Below are positions 23,947 through 36,683 of a DNA stretch of 64,000 bases, one piece after another. Position numbers and translations under genes: made by a program. Below the pieces are notes generated by a model that searched no databases, was not told the DNA's origin, and saw only the letters and a program-made list of their open reading frames with translations. This DNA comes from Carallia brachiata (Eukaryota; Streptophyta; Magnoliopsida; Malpighiales; Rhizophoraceae), in contig JADCRB010000025.1 of NCBI GenBank assembly GCA_021464245.1, positions 3,074,245-3,138,244 on the forward strand, written 5' to 3'. Within the stretch, counting starts at the first letter, position 1; every line of letters starts with the position of its first letter.

Positions 23947-26900
23947 TCAGTCCTGCTTCAATGTCTTAGCCAAGAAGGCTCTTGTAAGTACAATGACAAG
24001 GTATGCCAAGAGCGTGACAGCAATGCCTGCTAATAGAACAACACGATCAAAAGCAGCATCCTGTACAGTGTAGACCCGAAGCCCAATGCATCCCAGTTGC
24101 TTTCTGTCCAAACAGGATCAACCATTCCCATCTGATCAGAGGTATTTGCTGGCAGAATGTTCCAAGTTCCAGATTCAAATTTCAATCTGGTCGAGTATGC
24201 TGGTATATCTGTAAAGATTACCAAAATCCCGATATTAGTTGAAAAGAACAGCTGAAAAATTCAATTTTATGATCGCATGCTCAAAAAAAAATGGTAAAGT
24301 CTTTCAGTCATTTCTACATTCAGAACTAATGAGCCAATAATGTTGTAGTTCATTGTCGAGGCATTTGGCAATTGTCCATGTACGCAATTATCTATGTAGG
24401 CGCAGTATGCTGAAGATGCTACGCATTAGGGCAGAGAAAGATCACTAATATGAGCATATATAAGCAAACAGATATAAAGTGCCTGAGCTATATTTAACAC
24501 AGTAGATAATAACACTTCCGCAATTGTCTTCATGCATGCAGTTCTCCCTTCATGCACAGTTACAGAATAGTAATTCTTGATATGTCCTGAGTTTGCCGCG
24601 AGATCTAAACATGGATATAGCAGCAGAATATGATACAAACTATAAGATAAACCAAATAGAAGGAAGCAAGAAAAAACTTAATTCCTAAAACTGAATTAAA
24701 TGCAGGGCAGGGTTTCAAATTCCATAAATAGAACTCATTTTTACTCAGTGTTCAATCTAATGAACCAAGTAGTGTGACTTGCTTGACACAGGATTTAAAT
24801 GTGCATCCCGAGGCAAGGTAACACCTGTACTTTCTGGAGTATGACAGGTTCAACGCAGCAAGTTGCCCCAGCACTGTCATTAAATCTAAATAAACACCCT
24901 CATACAGCATGTCCATACTTCTATCAGAATCAGTAGCCTCTAACAAGTCAGATTACCTGGTTGTGGAATTAACACAGAATCCCTTCTCATTTGTTTCTGT
25001 CTTGATGCACACTTCGCCTTTGTTGCTGCAATCTTTGGAACAGTTGACGATACCTTTCTTATTAATTGAATTTTTATCAGCAAGAAAGTTCCACAGGAAC
25101 CTGGAAATATCACTGACATATCCAAGATATGGAGTTGATGAAGGTTCCCCAACAATAACACCAACGTAATGACTTGGGCACGTAGCACTTGGTGATATGT
25201 ACTTCTTCACCAGCTCACAAGACAAGCCCGGCTCACAGCTCAACAGACAACCCATGAGTTCTTCAACTAAAGAGGCATTTACACTAATAGCACTTAGGGA
25301 TGAACTGCTAAGATTTTTGTTCCCACTTGCAAGGATGTAAAGGGTGCGAGCAACAAGAGAAGCTGCTGCAACTATGGCTGAAGAGTTTATATTTGCTGCA
25401 TATAATATACCACTCCAGAATGTTTAGCATTTCTTATGAATCACATAGCATTTTTTACAATTTGGAGAGGGTTCTGAGATGATGGGCAGAAGGCATCAAC
25501 TTACACATATCATCGAGGTGACTATCATAGAACTTGTTGGCAAAAGCAGTATCAAAGTCTTCCAATATGATCCCAGAAGCAGAAGGATTCTTCTGGGAGA
25601 AAAACAAGCCACAGTAACATTATATAGATTCCAGTAACACCAACTATTCTTGAACAATTTGCTCAAAAAAAAGAAAAACTATTCTCTTGAACAATCAACT
25701 ATTACTAAGAAAATGTAATCCAATCACAATGCTAACAGTACAGAGTTAATCCATATAACATAGCCAGTGCTCCCAATTAGAAGATCGATGGCCTGTTCAC
25801 TTGATAAGTTGGAAAACAAACATCTAATTGCCGTTCAGGGCCATTTTCCTATCAATTTTAAAATCCTTATCAGAAATTTGTTCCTGATATCAACTGGAAG
25901 GTGTGTGAATATTATTATCGTAGGACCACCAACATGTGGCTCATGACCTATCTGGTGGAATATTGGCCGCTTAATGGAAATGTTTTGAATATGCAGCAGT
26001 GCAAATGAGGAGAAATGGCAACAGTCTCAGAGTAAACTCCGTGTGGGTTATTATTTTAAAGAACATGGCAGTACATCTCCTTATATAAAATGAAAATAAA
26101 TTGTTTCATGGATAGGAAAGTCAATTTGCCTATTTTGTTTCATCAAAGAAGAAAGCACTGCCAACCCCATAAAAGATTGTAAGAAACGGAAGATGGATCA
26201 ATAAGACAAAAAGTACCAATCCTTGTGGAAAATACAAAACGTTTGTCCTTTTGGCCCAAATTGATGCATATCAAGGAAAACTATGGCGCTACGTGAAAGC
26301 AAATGCCATAAATTACCTTCCTTAGAAATGCCATCAAGGATGACGGTGGAATCCCTGGATTTGAAGCACTAGCTGATGAAACTATTATATTTTCAGATTG
26401 TAGTGAATCTTGAGCACGCCTCAAGGCACGCAATGCATCACTTGTAGCGGATGAGGCCTGCATTCACAAACACTTGAATTAGGCAATCTATCTATCACCT
26501 ACACTGAGAATGGCCTCAAAAATCGAAAACATAAATGCATCGAAGGAAGCCATATAACAAAACATAACAATCAAGAATACAAAACACCTTAACAAAAACA
26601 AAATAAGTATTTCAGTTATAAGGACAAAGCAACTACCAATACTAATCCACAAGAGTACAGAAAAACAACCAGATATGTTCTGTATCCTATGATGAGGTTA
26701 GTGATAATTTGATACGAGTTTCTGAACTTGAAAGATAAATTAGAAAAAAAAAAAAAGAAGCATGTATACTGCGATGACAGTCCAAATTATCAGAATTAAG
26801 CTCAAAATTATGATACAAGAAAAGCACTGGCCCAGTCAATTTTGAACAGTTTTCCCTGAAATAGGCAATAATCAGGGCAAAAAAGGGCAAATTGAAGAAA

Positions 26901-29900
26901 GTAGGTCCCCCTTTCAACCAAGAGATATTCTCAATCTCATAAACAGGATCTGGGATGCACATCCCCATAACTGCTACATCCATTAAGCATTCTGACCTCC
27001 CCACAGTTTGCATAGTCTTAATAAATAATTGATGCAGATCAGTAGAATACAAACGGTTAGAGGCTTGAGTCATGAAACAACCTTTCTGTAAAAACAAGGG
27101 CAAGGCTGCATACATTTGTTGGTACAATCACAATCAAGTCCCCTGTGGAGACGTTTATAAACTGCTCTACCATAATTCTTAGCAGATAACCCTCCAGCAA
27201 GCCTTGTGCACTGGGATGCCCTTTTTATTCATCACTAGATTGCAAAAAACACCTCAAAAATAAAAAGTTTGCTAAAAATAAAATCAAAATCCAAATGAAC
27301 CTCTCATCCTTGTACCGGCTATAATCATCAACAACTCCATTCTCTCCGCAATTGGAAAATTGGCAGACAATAATTTCGCTTAAAACATCTAAAACAGGGT
27401 AGCAACTGACACCAACAAAAAGTAACCACTTCCATCATCCAGCTAAAAGAACACCACAAAAATTCAAAGCCTCGCTCAACAATACAACAGACACTGCCAC
27501 CTTGATTGTTATCTTTACCTTCCCTACACATAGCACAATGTAGCAATACAGCATACAGCAAAACATAAGGCCCACTCATTACACATGCACGCAGCTATTC
27601 GCAATAATGATGAGACTTCAATTATAAAATAAAGACAGAATTTGTACAAACGAAATACAGTGCAACTTTAAGCTCAGAAAGGAAAGAGTTTGCACCCCTG
27701 CTGCGTGAGCAAAAAAGGTTTTATTCCCTTGACTGAAGCCCTTCCCAACAGATCCTATCTCGATGACCTAAAAACATCAGTTACCAAACCAGTTGTTAGC
27801 TTCTTTGGACACCAAGCCACAGAATAAAAGTGACTAGCGAGTTAACTACTAGTGACATGGAACATAACCTAACACCTTTTTTTTTTTTTCAAATTAAAGT
27901 AAAAATAACATGGTACAGAATACCACCATACCATTTTACTCACTCTTACACATTGCAATTTAAATCTTTGTTACCTTGGATAAAAGTGCTGTTAATCTTT
28001 GCAACAGTATAGATAAAAACATAGGGTAGCAAATTGGTTGCACAAATAAGCATGAAGAGTGGAAGAATACCATATCAATCAATGAGCTATTAAGCCCACT
28101 AACAGCATCTGACTGCAGATCAAGTTCAACTAAAAATCTCCTGCTACCAAGGTAACCCCATGCCTCACCAGTAAAAACTGAAAAAACAAGCTGCATGAAA
28201 TCATGAAACTATCAGCAAAGTATCCTTGAAGTGTATTGGCAGCAGAATAAGCCACCAAAACAAGTGAAAGAAAGCATAAAGGACCATACAACAACAACAA
28301 CAACAAAAAGCCTTAATCCCAAATTTAATTGGGGTCGGCTACATGAACCCTAAACCCTAAACCCTAAAACACTATAATTAATATAAAAAAACACAAGCCT
28401 CCCTCTGTTTTAAGGATTACTTAAAACTTATTTAAAAGGAATATTGTGGCACATAAGTCCAGTCACATCAAATAGTTATCAGTCAAACAACTGTAGTGGC
28501 AGATGTTAATTAGTGGCATTCCATTAATAAATTGCCACAGTTGGAAAGATTTCCACGTTAAAGTGTTGATGCAATTTTTCAAACAAACGGGATATAAAGG
28601 AAATGGGCAAAAGATGGCACGACTTCAGGCATTATAAATGACATCATACTCAGATTAGATGGCAAACAAAAGGGGAAAGTGAGTGGATAACAAAAATAAA
28701 TGGGGATGAAAGAACAATATTCCTAATTGCTTTTTCTTGACGTCCATGTAAACACTAAAAGTAAGCATTAAAGTCAAATTTCATTCAACTGATGCCAATA
28801 AGGATAGAGTGTTTGTTCTCCTAAAAACTCAGAGATAAAGCTTATCAAATCAAAAAACTGACTTCTTGACTCCTTTCCAAATATAGCTTACAGAGTAATT
28901 TATTATGGGCATCTTCCTATCCTTCTCAAGCCAAAATTGTTGTCCTCCAAACCATATATTTATGCCACAGACAAAAGAAAAGGGTGACCTTAGGGGAGTT
29001 GTCGCAAAAATCCTGAACCTAATATCATGTGTTTCTTAATTGCATGCTAATTGATACCAGTATAGGAACATTTCCAGAAGAACCTTAGTGCCCAAAAACC
29101 ACCCATACCATGATACTGAGCCCCGAAAAAGGGAAAGGAGCAGCCAGTCCCTATGGTGTAAAAGGAAATATTAATTTCCTCACACCAGGACGATTCAGCT
29201 TGACCCAAAACAACAAATTTTGATTGGTAATTGCAATATATGAACTAACATATCCTGTAAGAGATTATTTGAAGGACACAAATTTCATGCAATTGTCTAA
29301 TGGTGCTACAGATGAATTTCAATCTATCTGGCATACTGAAATAAAAACTGATTGATACAACAATGAGAAAATCAAAATATCAGACCTTATTTATTAAAAA
29401 GCAAATTTCAAGAAAAGCTCCAATTTTATGCACACCTGTTTACTGAGATCACCCAAACCATCCAAACGAGAAAGTGAATCAATTGCTGCTAAAAGTGATA
29501 TCAGTCCCTAATAGTTTCCAAAAACAATATTTGCATTGCTTTTAGTAATGAATGAAATAAAACAAACAGAAATATGAATCAAGGCAACAAACGACTAGAA
29601 CTCACTGAAATAGGGGATTCTGCACCTAAGCTTTTGTCACGGAAAAATGAGGCTGCATCCATAGTTGCTGCTGTTAATATTATGGGCTTCGAGTTACTAG
29701 AGGATGAAGCATTTATTGGTGGGAGTGATGACCAAACACTGCCCTTCACAATTAAAAACTAGAATTAAAAAATTTTTGTTTAGCCCAGGTTAAAAAAAAA
29801 AAAAAAAAATTTCCAATAAAACATAACATCTTAGCTCATCAATGGACTAGATTCCAAAAAAATGTTGAGTTGTCTTCACCAAGCAATGCAGTCCATTTAA

Positions 29901-32900
29901 AACAATCACATAATGATGAACATCAATATTATAAAATGAGCTAACTCTACCTCATCCTTTTTTGATCCTCTTTACAAGTTCCATCGACACCAAATATAAG
30001 TTAAAATATTCTTTCTAGCTGAGAACAAATGATATATGTGGCCAATGTAATTTTAAGATTTTGGTGTCAAAGTGCCATGTGCACAGTCAAATGTGACTTG
30101 TGAACTTGCCAAAAAATTTATTAAAAACAAAAAATTCAATCCCTTTCCATTTAAACTTTTTAAGAAAATAATTTTTTTTTTAAATTACGACATACTTTTT
30201 CATACAATAAAGCTTAACAGACCAACTCGTTATCAAGCATCACAAAAAGATCATCTAGGTAACATAATGCTTAGAGAGGATAAACAGAGCAGAGTTAAGC
30301 CCTTTGGGTATTCAATAAAACTTCAACATAAAGTCCATAAGCAAAAGAAATTAAGGAGGTCATTCACTAGAATACACATTCCCATTTTCAAAACCTCTTA
30401 TTTCTTGCCACCAACCAAGGGTCCTGAATTACACCATTACAAGTTTATAAATAGAAACAGATGTACTTACATTATCAAAATGCAAATTGGTAAACCATAA
30501 GCTCAAATAATGAAAAGTATTATGGATTCAACGTAAAACACTTCCATGATTTGCGCACTAAATGGATTGTGAACTAAGTCGATAAACAGCGATAACAGAG
30601 AAAATGACCTCACCTGTACCCACCTAAAGGAAGGCAAGTCATTTCTCTTAAACAAGATTCTGAATCCCGAGTCCCAGATTTTGTTGTCTAGCGAAAACCA
30701 AAAACGTTACAACTCATTATTAAGTAAATGATAACAAATATCCGGAATATACTTTAAATCATTCCACTAAAGCATGAAAATATCACCATGTTGCAGTAGT
30801 ACCTGCATCACCATGTCAAACTCGGCCACACTACAGTATAGCTATCCTTTTTCTTCTCATTTCTGGTAGCAACCTGCAAGACATGAGTTCAATAGAGATT
30901 ACATCAGCAAAATTTAAGCACATGAGAGAAGTATTAAAAAATGCATGACTCAGTTCCTGGTACTGCGTTGAATCCAACTAATTATTGGATGTCATCGACA
31001 GTCCCAAACTCGGGTAACAGGAGAAGGGTTGCTAAAGGTTGGCAACAAACATAAAACTAGCCAAATCCTTTCTTACATAAACCTTAGGAGGTAAACTTAC
31101 AAATATGTGATGAGCAACCGGAAAAAGAGCAATCCAGGTAAAATAACAAATCAAGAATATTAAACTTCAAATATCATAAGTTTTACCTCCTGCGCAAACT
31201 GTGTGCTACTCTCAGACAGTAAGAAGACAGGAAAATTATAAGCTTTCCACATCAAGCCAGATCCCTGCAAAATGGAAAATGAAAGTGCCTCACATCATCG
31301 AGCAGATGTGAAAAATGAAATTCCTACAATCATATACTCACTGCAGGGCATTCAGTTCAACGATTATTGGAGGTAAACATAAATAACATTTCTTTCCGAC
31401 GAAGGGGATGTCTGGGGCCACAGTCAGTTTAATGAGATTTTGCATCCTGATCAATTTTTTTTATCCAAGGGGAATACGTAGTATTAATTTTCAACGACTA
31501 GGAAAGAGAGTATATGACTCACTTCCAAGAAAGTGTAAAAAGTTTATGCATCCTAAATATAGCGCGTTGATCAAAGAAGATATGCCCCATAACTTGAAAG
31601 GTCTAAGGAACTCTAGTGAATATCTATTCAGAACATACAGCTGGGTTCCATTCATAGTCAATGCTTTTATAAGGTGCAAATTTGGCTTCTGGGAACTTTT
31701 GAGCAGGAGAGAAACCTACAAAAAGAGAATATCACCATTAGCAGCATTTCCCTGTGATGCCCCCACATCTTAGCTTGATACCAAAATCTGATAAGAGGAA
31801 AAAAAAAGACATGGAGAACTGCAATCACCTCTTAATTTGTTTGTGTCATCAATCCCCGATTTGACTAAAATGCCACCAACATTCTTAGCAAAACTTGAAT
31901 CACTCGATATTCTGAAGCAGAAACAGATATCTGACATTAAAATTACAAAAGATCAAGCCTTCTATAAACAGTGAAATCAAGGTACATGTCAATAACAATA
32001 CATAAAAAGCAACTGTTCAGAAGACAGTTCCTGTGAAAAGTCACTAAGTACAGCAGAAACCCTTCAAGGCAAGCCAACAGCAGAATTTTGGTAAATATTA
32101 TCAATACCAGGCATGTAGCTATTTAATAGACGCTATATTACAGGAATAAAAATAAAGCACATGTATACAGTAAAAATTCAAGTTTGTGGTAGTTGTCAAT
32201 TGTTGCACACCTTTTTGCACATTGAAGAGAACTTTTTAACCATAAAAAGTAGTGACATCAAGGAGTACGAAAAAATTGGTGCCAAACCTATTAAACCACT
32301 TTCCTGTAAACTTTCATGAGTGAAGCTATGTTCCCACTGATTAACTCAATTAAATGCACTTACACATTAAGCATTTGAACTTAAACCTTAAACTCTTAAC
32401 TGCAAAAAAAAAGACCGTTCTTCACCTTTTGCATTGAAAGATAGTCATCAAGTACTTTTTCCCCACCCAACTCTCAACTAAGAAGACTGACACAAACTTA
32501 GTTCTCCAAAATTGTATGTTGCAGTAGTTACGTCTTTTTCGCAACAAAGCCAATAAGCAGAAAGCTCAAGCAAGATTCCCAAACCTTTAATTTTAGATGT
32601 AAGCATCTTGGTGAATTACTTGTTACCTTAGTAAAATAAATGTGCTATTAGTTGCCCTGCAATAGTACTAGAAAGCAAAATTTGGCAAGTATGTCAAATG
32701 GGAATATTTAATTGGTTGGAAAATTAGTTTCTATAGACCTCACCACACTACCAATTCCACGGAAACCACAAATCCATAACCCATCCCTCCACATGGCTAC
32801 AAGCAGCCAAATCCTTATTCACTTTTTCTTTCTTTGCATTATCCACTACCATCCTTTAACTGACCTAACTGGCCTAAGAATGGACAAAGTGTGCACAAAC

Positions 32901-35900
32901 ATATATATATCTGATGCTAAAACACACATGCACTACGCGCACACAGACATTTGACGCTATAAAAAAAAAAAAAAACACACACACACACACACACATCTGA
33001 TGCTAAAACACACGCTCACATGCGCGCGCGCACACACGAGACACCACTCTCAGACCTTTACACCAAGCATCCTCTTTCTTTTGTTTTATATCAACCCTTT
33101 CATTCCGCCATCCCGTGCAACACAACAAGCCTCTTACAAAGCCATCTAGTTTCATATAGAGTACTTGCATAAGACATCAAAGCTTAACAAATCATGAGCA
33201 GAAAGGAAGGAAGTAATTCAAGACTTGGAATTGATTGTGGAAATAGAATAGTATCTGGTTAACTTTTTAAGGTAGCCAAGTAATATTCTTTTAAGTATAG
33301 AAGTAGTTCGTGTCGGCTATAATTATATGTGTGGAGTGCTAAGAAAAATTATATAGTTAGGACTTTAAAGTAATTCTATAATACACATTATGTGTTATAG
33401 CAACTAGGGACCTCAGCCATATGTCCTTGTTTTCCCATTTCCTTTCCTGCATCAACTTATATCATGATCAATTATGATGTATTAGAGTTGATATAGAGAC
33501 TTAGGAGTCTACACAATCCACATCATGCCTTCCTTCATTGGAACAAGCTTATGTAATGCATGTAACCCTAACATAAGCAATGTGTTAGAATATACTTCTA
33601 CACAAACAAAAATATTATGTTGTATTTTTATGATGAGCATGATACCACTTCCAGAAAAGCGACAACAAATCATGAAAAGGTTAGTTTAGTAACCATTTAG
33701 TAACCCTAAGTAGAGAGATTGGCTAATTGGTACTGGCATGCTAATATCTGTTCATGCGTTCCTCTTCCTGCCATCATGGTGAATCCAAGTTATGACCCAC
33801 ATGAAGTGGCTACTCTACATATGCATACAATGGTTATGATTGTTTGGTTTTATTATAAATCGAACTTGGGTATGATTACTTGCATTAAACTATATCTAAC
33901 CCACATGGCCAAAGCTCAATCAATTCCGAGGTGCTTAGCTATCAGAGGCCAGTAACCATTTTGCACACTATTCCAGGTATTGACTAGTCTACCCCAGCAG
34001 AGGATGCTAAAAATTTGGTGTCCTGGGGCGACTCATGATGGTTGGGGTATTGTATATGTTGTCTTTATTGCGACATTACAACAGTTGTCCTAATCTTTTT
34101 CTTATGACTAATGTTTGCATTTCTAACTATGCTTCGAAACAAATTAATAGAAAAACAAGAAAATTGTGTAAATTGACGTGCTATAATATATACCCAAGCT
34201 AGTTGATATCTATCTCATTATGTATAACTAATGTTTTGGGTATGTCACCTAGTGTAGCCTCCCTCTCATGTTATGCACGTCAAGTCTACTCGCTGAGATG
34301 TGTATCTAACCCCTTAACATTTTTCAGTTCATCAAATCTCGAGTTCCTAGTGCTTGGTGAAGATTCATAGAGATTGCTGGGTGTACTTTCTTGTGTATAT
34401 GTACTATTATTGTTACTAGAAACCTCGCTGGTGTGATTACTGCCTTATGGACTTTACATCTGGTTTGAATTTCTGATGCTGATTTGCCAGTTGGATCCCG
34501 AACCTGTGAATGTCATTTGTGTTGTAATTTTTAGCATTTGGTTTGTTATTTTGAATCTAATTTGGTTTGTATTTTGGTTGAGCGCTAGTTCTCTTGATCT
34601 TTTCCTTTCCCAACGCTCATGCAAATCCTAGGGTGTGTTGTCCATCCAAGTAGCCGCACTCATCATATCCACCATTATGGAAATATGACAAGATGCTACA
34701 TAGTTCACATCCCTAAGTACTCCAACCAGAAAAAATAAATACATAAGTACACCTTCATAGTAACACTAAGAGATAAGCAGAAATACATGCCTGTCCAAAA
34801 CCTCTTGAAATTCATCTAATGACACTAAAATTGCAGATGGACGAGCCAGCTCAAGGGCCTTCCTGAATCGTATGATGGGAGCAACAACCTTGTCTCTTCC
34901 AGGATCTATGCGTAGAAAGATGAAAAAATGTAGAGCAAACGATCATCAATAAAGAAGTTAGCTTATATAAAGCCAACAAAGTTAATTATTACAACACAAA
35001 TAGGCAAGCATGTGAGGAGTTACTTGCGCAACCAATTTCTCCAGAAAGATTGAGTAGGCGTACACAAGGATCTCCATCAACAACCAAATACATCGATTTC
35101 TGAAGATCAGGAACTGATTCCATCGAATTCATCTGTCCTGAAAATTCCCCGGAAGAAGAAAGAAAAAGCAGATTTAAAACAACCAATTCAAAACATAATA
35201 AAAAAAAATGAAATAATACGAATTGGAAACTTAACATGTTGCTCTAACAAAACGAAAAACAAAACCAGATGTGCAGAAATGAGTAATCTATATTGTTCAA
35301 ATAATAGCTGTAGCTGTGTTCGCTGAGCAGACAATCACATATAGGAGAATCTAATTTAAACCCATGCATATCATTAGCGTCAAAATTGGAATTAGATTGC
35401 AGAGTTGATTTGGAGAAATACGGGCTTTTTTTTCGGAACCAAACAAACAAGTATATTCATCAAAGTACTCCCAGAAACCATAGTCGGACCTTCCCTCTAC
35501 AATGCCAAAAACGTTCGCAAAAAAATATCTATCCCTCCCAGCGAAGTAAACTTCTATCCTAAAAGGCCAGAACATGAGATGATCAGTTCAATAAAGATAT
35601 CTCCAATAGGTGCCAAAGCAATCAACTGCTAATTAATAAAGATACCTCTACATCACAAGGAAAAAAACAAAATGAACACAACAAAGCAAGTAAACCATAT
35701 GCTTCATTCATTTAAGACGTGCACGTGCATTGCAATGGACATAAATCGTTTCTCCCAACTTCAAAGTAGCAATCCAGCGAACAGAAACTTATTAAAAGGA
35801 AAGTTCCGGATTTCAACATAAACACTTAAGATTGTTCCTTCCAATCCAAAAAATAAAAAAAACGAAAAATCAATATAAACATCAAGCGTAATTTGTATCC

Positions 35901-36040
35901 ATAAAGAGTTCAATTCTATCTTTGAGTAAAGCTTAAAAAGAGGGGAGGGAGAAAAAGGACTAACCAGAGAAAGAGAAACGGAAGCTAAGATTGAAAATCA
36001 AGAGAAGCAGAAGAACAGAGAGATCGGAGGCCATGGCCAT
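23947..36040 (-). CDS. Nicastrin, gamma-secretase subunit (16 exons; three frame breaks)
   Basis: Subunit of the gamma-secretase intramembrane protease complex; the luminal domain gates substrates. Exons, 5' to 3' on the minus strand: 36040-35965, 35137-35024, 34905-34791, 31911-31829, 31715-31639, 31264-31187, 30873-30803, 30687-30614, 29738-29606, 29507-29436, 28190-28071, 27767-27696, 26457-26317, 25592-25505, 25395-24957, 24208-23947. The product begins MAMASDLSVLLLLL (signal peptide), has a long luminal region (GYLGSRRFLVELDL, NPGIPPSSLM, Cys-rich exon 15) and near the end DPVWTESNW plus a membrane helix (VLLAGIAVTLLAYLVIVL) and tail KTLKQD. Intron 3 uses a GC donor. Frame breaks: exon 7 is 71 nt where 72 is required; exon 16 lacks 2 nt near 24204 and 1 nt near 24077. 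Allowing for these, about 672 aa, close to full length. A second ATG at 36034 is also possible. Either the assembly has errors or the allele is broken. Confidence 0.88.
27200..27226 (+). repeat. SINE 3'-end fragment in a nicastrin intron
   Basis: GTGCACTGGGATGCCCTTTT matches the tail consensus also seen at 44970-45000 (GATGCATTGGGACACCCTTT). It lies in the 1.2-kb intron between exons 12 and 13. Too short to define an insertion. Confidence 0.4.
28288..28369 (+). repeat. Dispersed repeat tail plus telomere-like CCCTAAA units
   Basis: An (ACA)n run leads into GCCTTAATCCCAAATTTAAT and GGGGTCGGCTACATGAA, a motif I know from many plant genomes as a dispersed, probably SINE-related, repeat end. It is followed at once by three CCCTAAA units (28346-28369). 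It lies in the intron between nicastrin exons 10 and 11. Confidence 0.6.
31912..34789 (-). other. Nicastrin intron 3 (2.9 kb) with inserted repeats
   Basis: The longest intron of the gene. It begins with GC at 34790-34789 instead of GT. Contents: an AC microsatellite region at 32905-33045 and, at about 33230-34660, a block with different texture (for example CTACTCGCTGAGATGTGTAT and GGTGTCCTGGGGCGACTCAT) that resembles a decayed LTR-retrotransposon repeat. I could not find its ends or a target duplication, so that reading is weak. Confidence 0.6.
32905..33045. repeat. (AC)n / (CG)n microsatellite with local duplication
   Basis: AC run at 32975-32995 after an A-run, then GCGCGCGC mixed with AC at about 33021-33036. 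The phrase ATCTGATGCTAAAACACAC occurs at about 32908 and again at about 32995, so the segment is a tandem duplication of roughly 87 bp. Confidence 0.85.
34789..34790 (-). other. GC splice donor of nicastrin intron 3
   Basis: Exon 3 ends TTGGACAG and the intron starts GCATGT. Only this position joins in frame to exon 4 (AG plus A, then ATA TCG AGT). The next GT, 4 bases on, would give an immediate stop. Confidence 0.8.
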
Positions 36041-36683
36041 GGTGCAATGGAATGGAACGGAATGGAATGCTGTGATTTTCTAATCCAAAAAAAAACACAC
36101 ACACAAAAACCAGAAACCCTAAACCATAGCCATTGAGCCTTCCCTAATTCCCTCCTTCTCTGAATCGCTGTTAGTGTTTACTGTTTTGCGTGATGATGGA
36201 CTGACTGACCGGTTGAGTATCGCAAAACAGCGTCGCATTAAATACGGATACTGTTTTGCGGATCCAAATTGATTTGATATTATAAAGTTACTTTCGTTTT
36301 TTTAGTTGACAAAAAAAAATTTATTAACCGATATATAACTTATCAGGTTTTTAAATCGAAATTAAAAGTCGCTTAGTACTCATATTGATCTAATATATTT
36401 GATTGGATACTTTATTCTTATATTTTTTGTTTAGCTTTTAAAGAATTAATATTATAATATTATAAACTTTTATTACTGTTTTCTTATTTTATAAATTAGA
36501 AATAATATTAACTCTCATTCCTCTTTCTTTTTTTTTTTTTTTAATAATAAGATAAGTTATGCATCAATTGTAAATAAAATTACAATAGTCTTGAGCTATT
36601 ATAGAAGAAATACCAAAGAGGATGTTCTCCTTCCCAATACAATCACATACTATTTACGCTACAAGTCTTATTTAGAGCAGGTG
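36041..36683 (-). promoter_or_regulatory. Nicastrin 5' flank
   Basis: Upstream of the start codon lie a short GGAAT-type tandem at about 36046-36068, an AC run at about 36095-36105, and AAACCCTAAA at 36114-36123 (a telo-box in reverse orientation relative to the gene, common near starts of housekeeping plant genes). Further upstream is AT-rich with a T-run at 36528-36542. No clear TATA box. The transcription start is not placed. Confidence 0.45.

Noticed and set aside
26687..27127. 146-codon minus-strand frame between nicastrin exons 12 and 13
   Set aside because: It lies wholly inside an intron of the same strand, has no recognisable domain and ends in a low-complexity Phe/Ser run.
28346..28369. 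CCCTAAA units as a true telomere or chromosome-fusion scar
   Set aside because: Only three units, attached to a dispersed repeat end and inside an intron; far too short for a telomere relic.
30072..30500. 142-codon plus-strand frame
   Set aside because: It is antisense within a nicastrin intron, Lys/Phe/Asn-rich as expected from AT-rich DNA, and has no domain.
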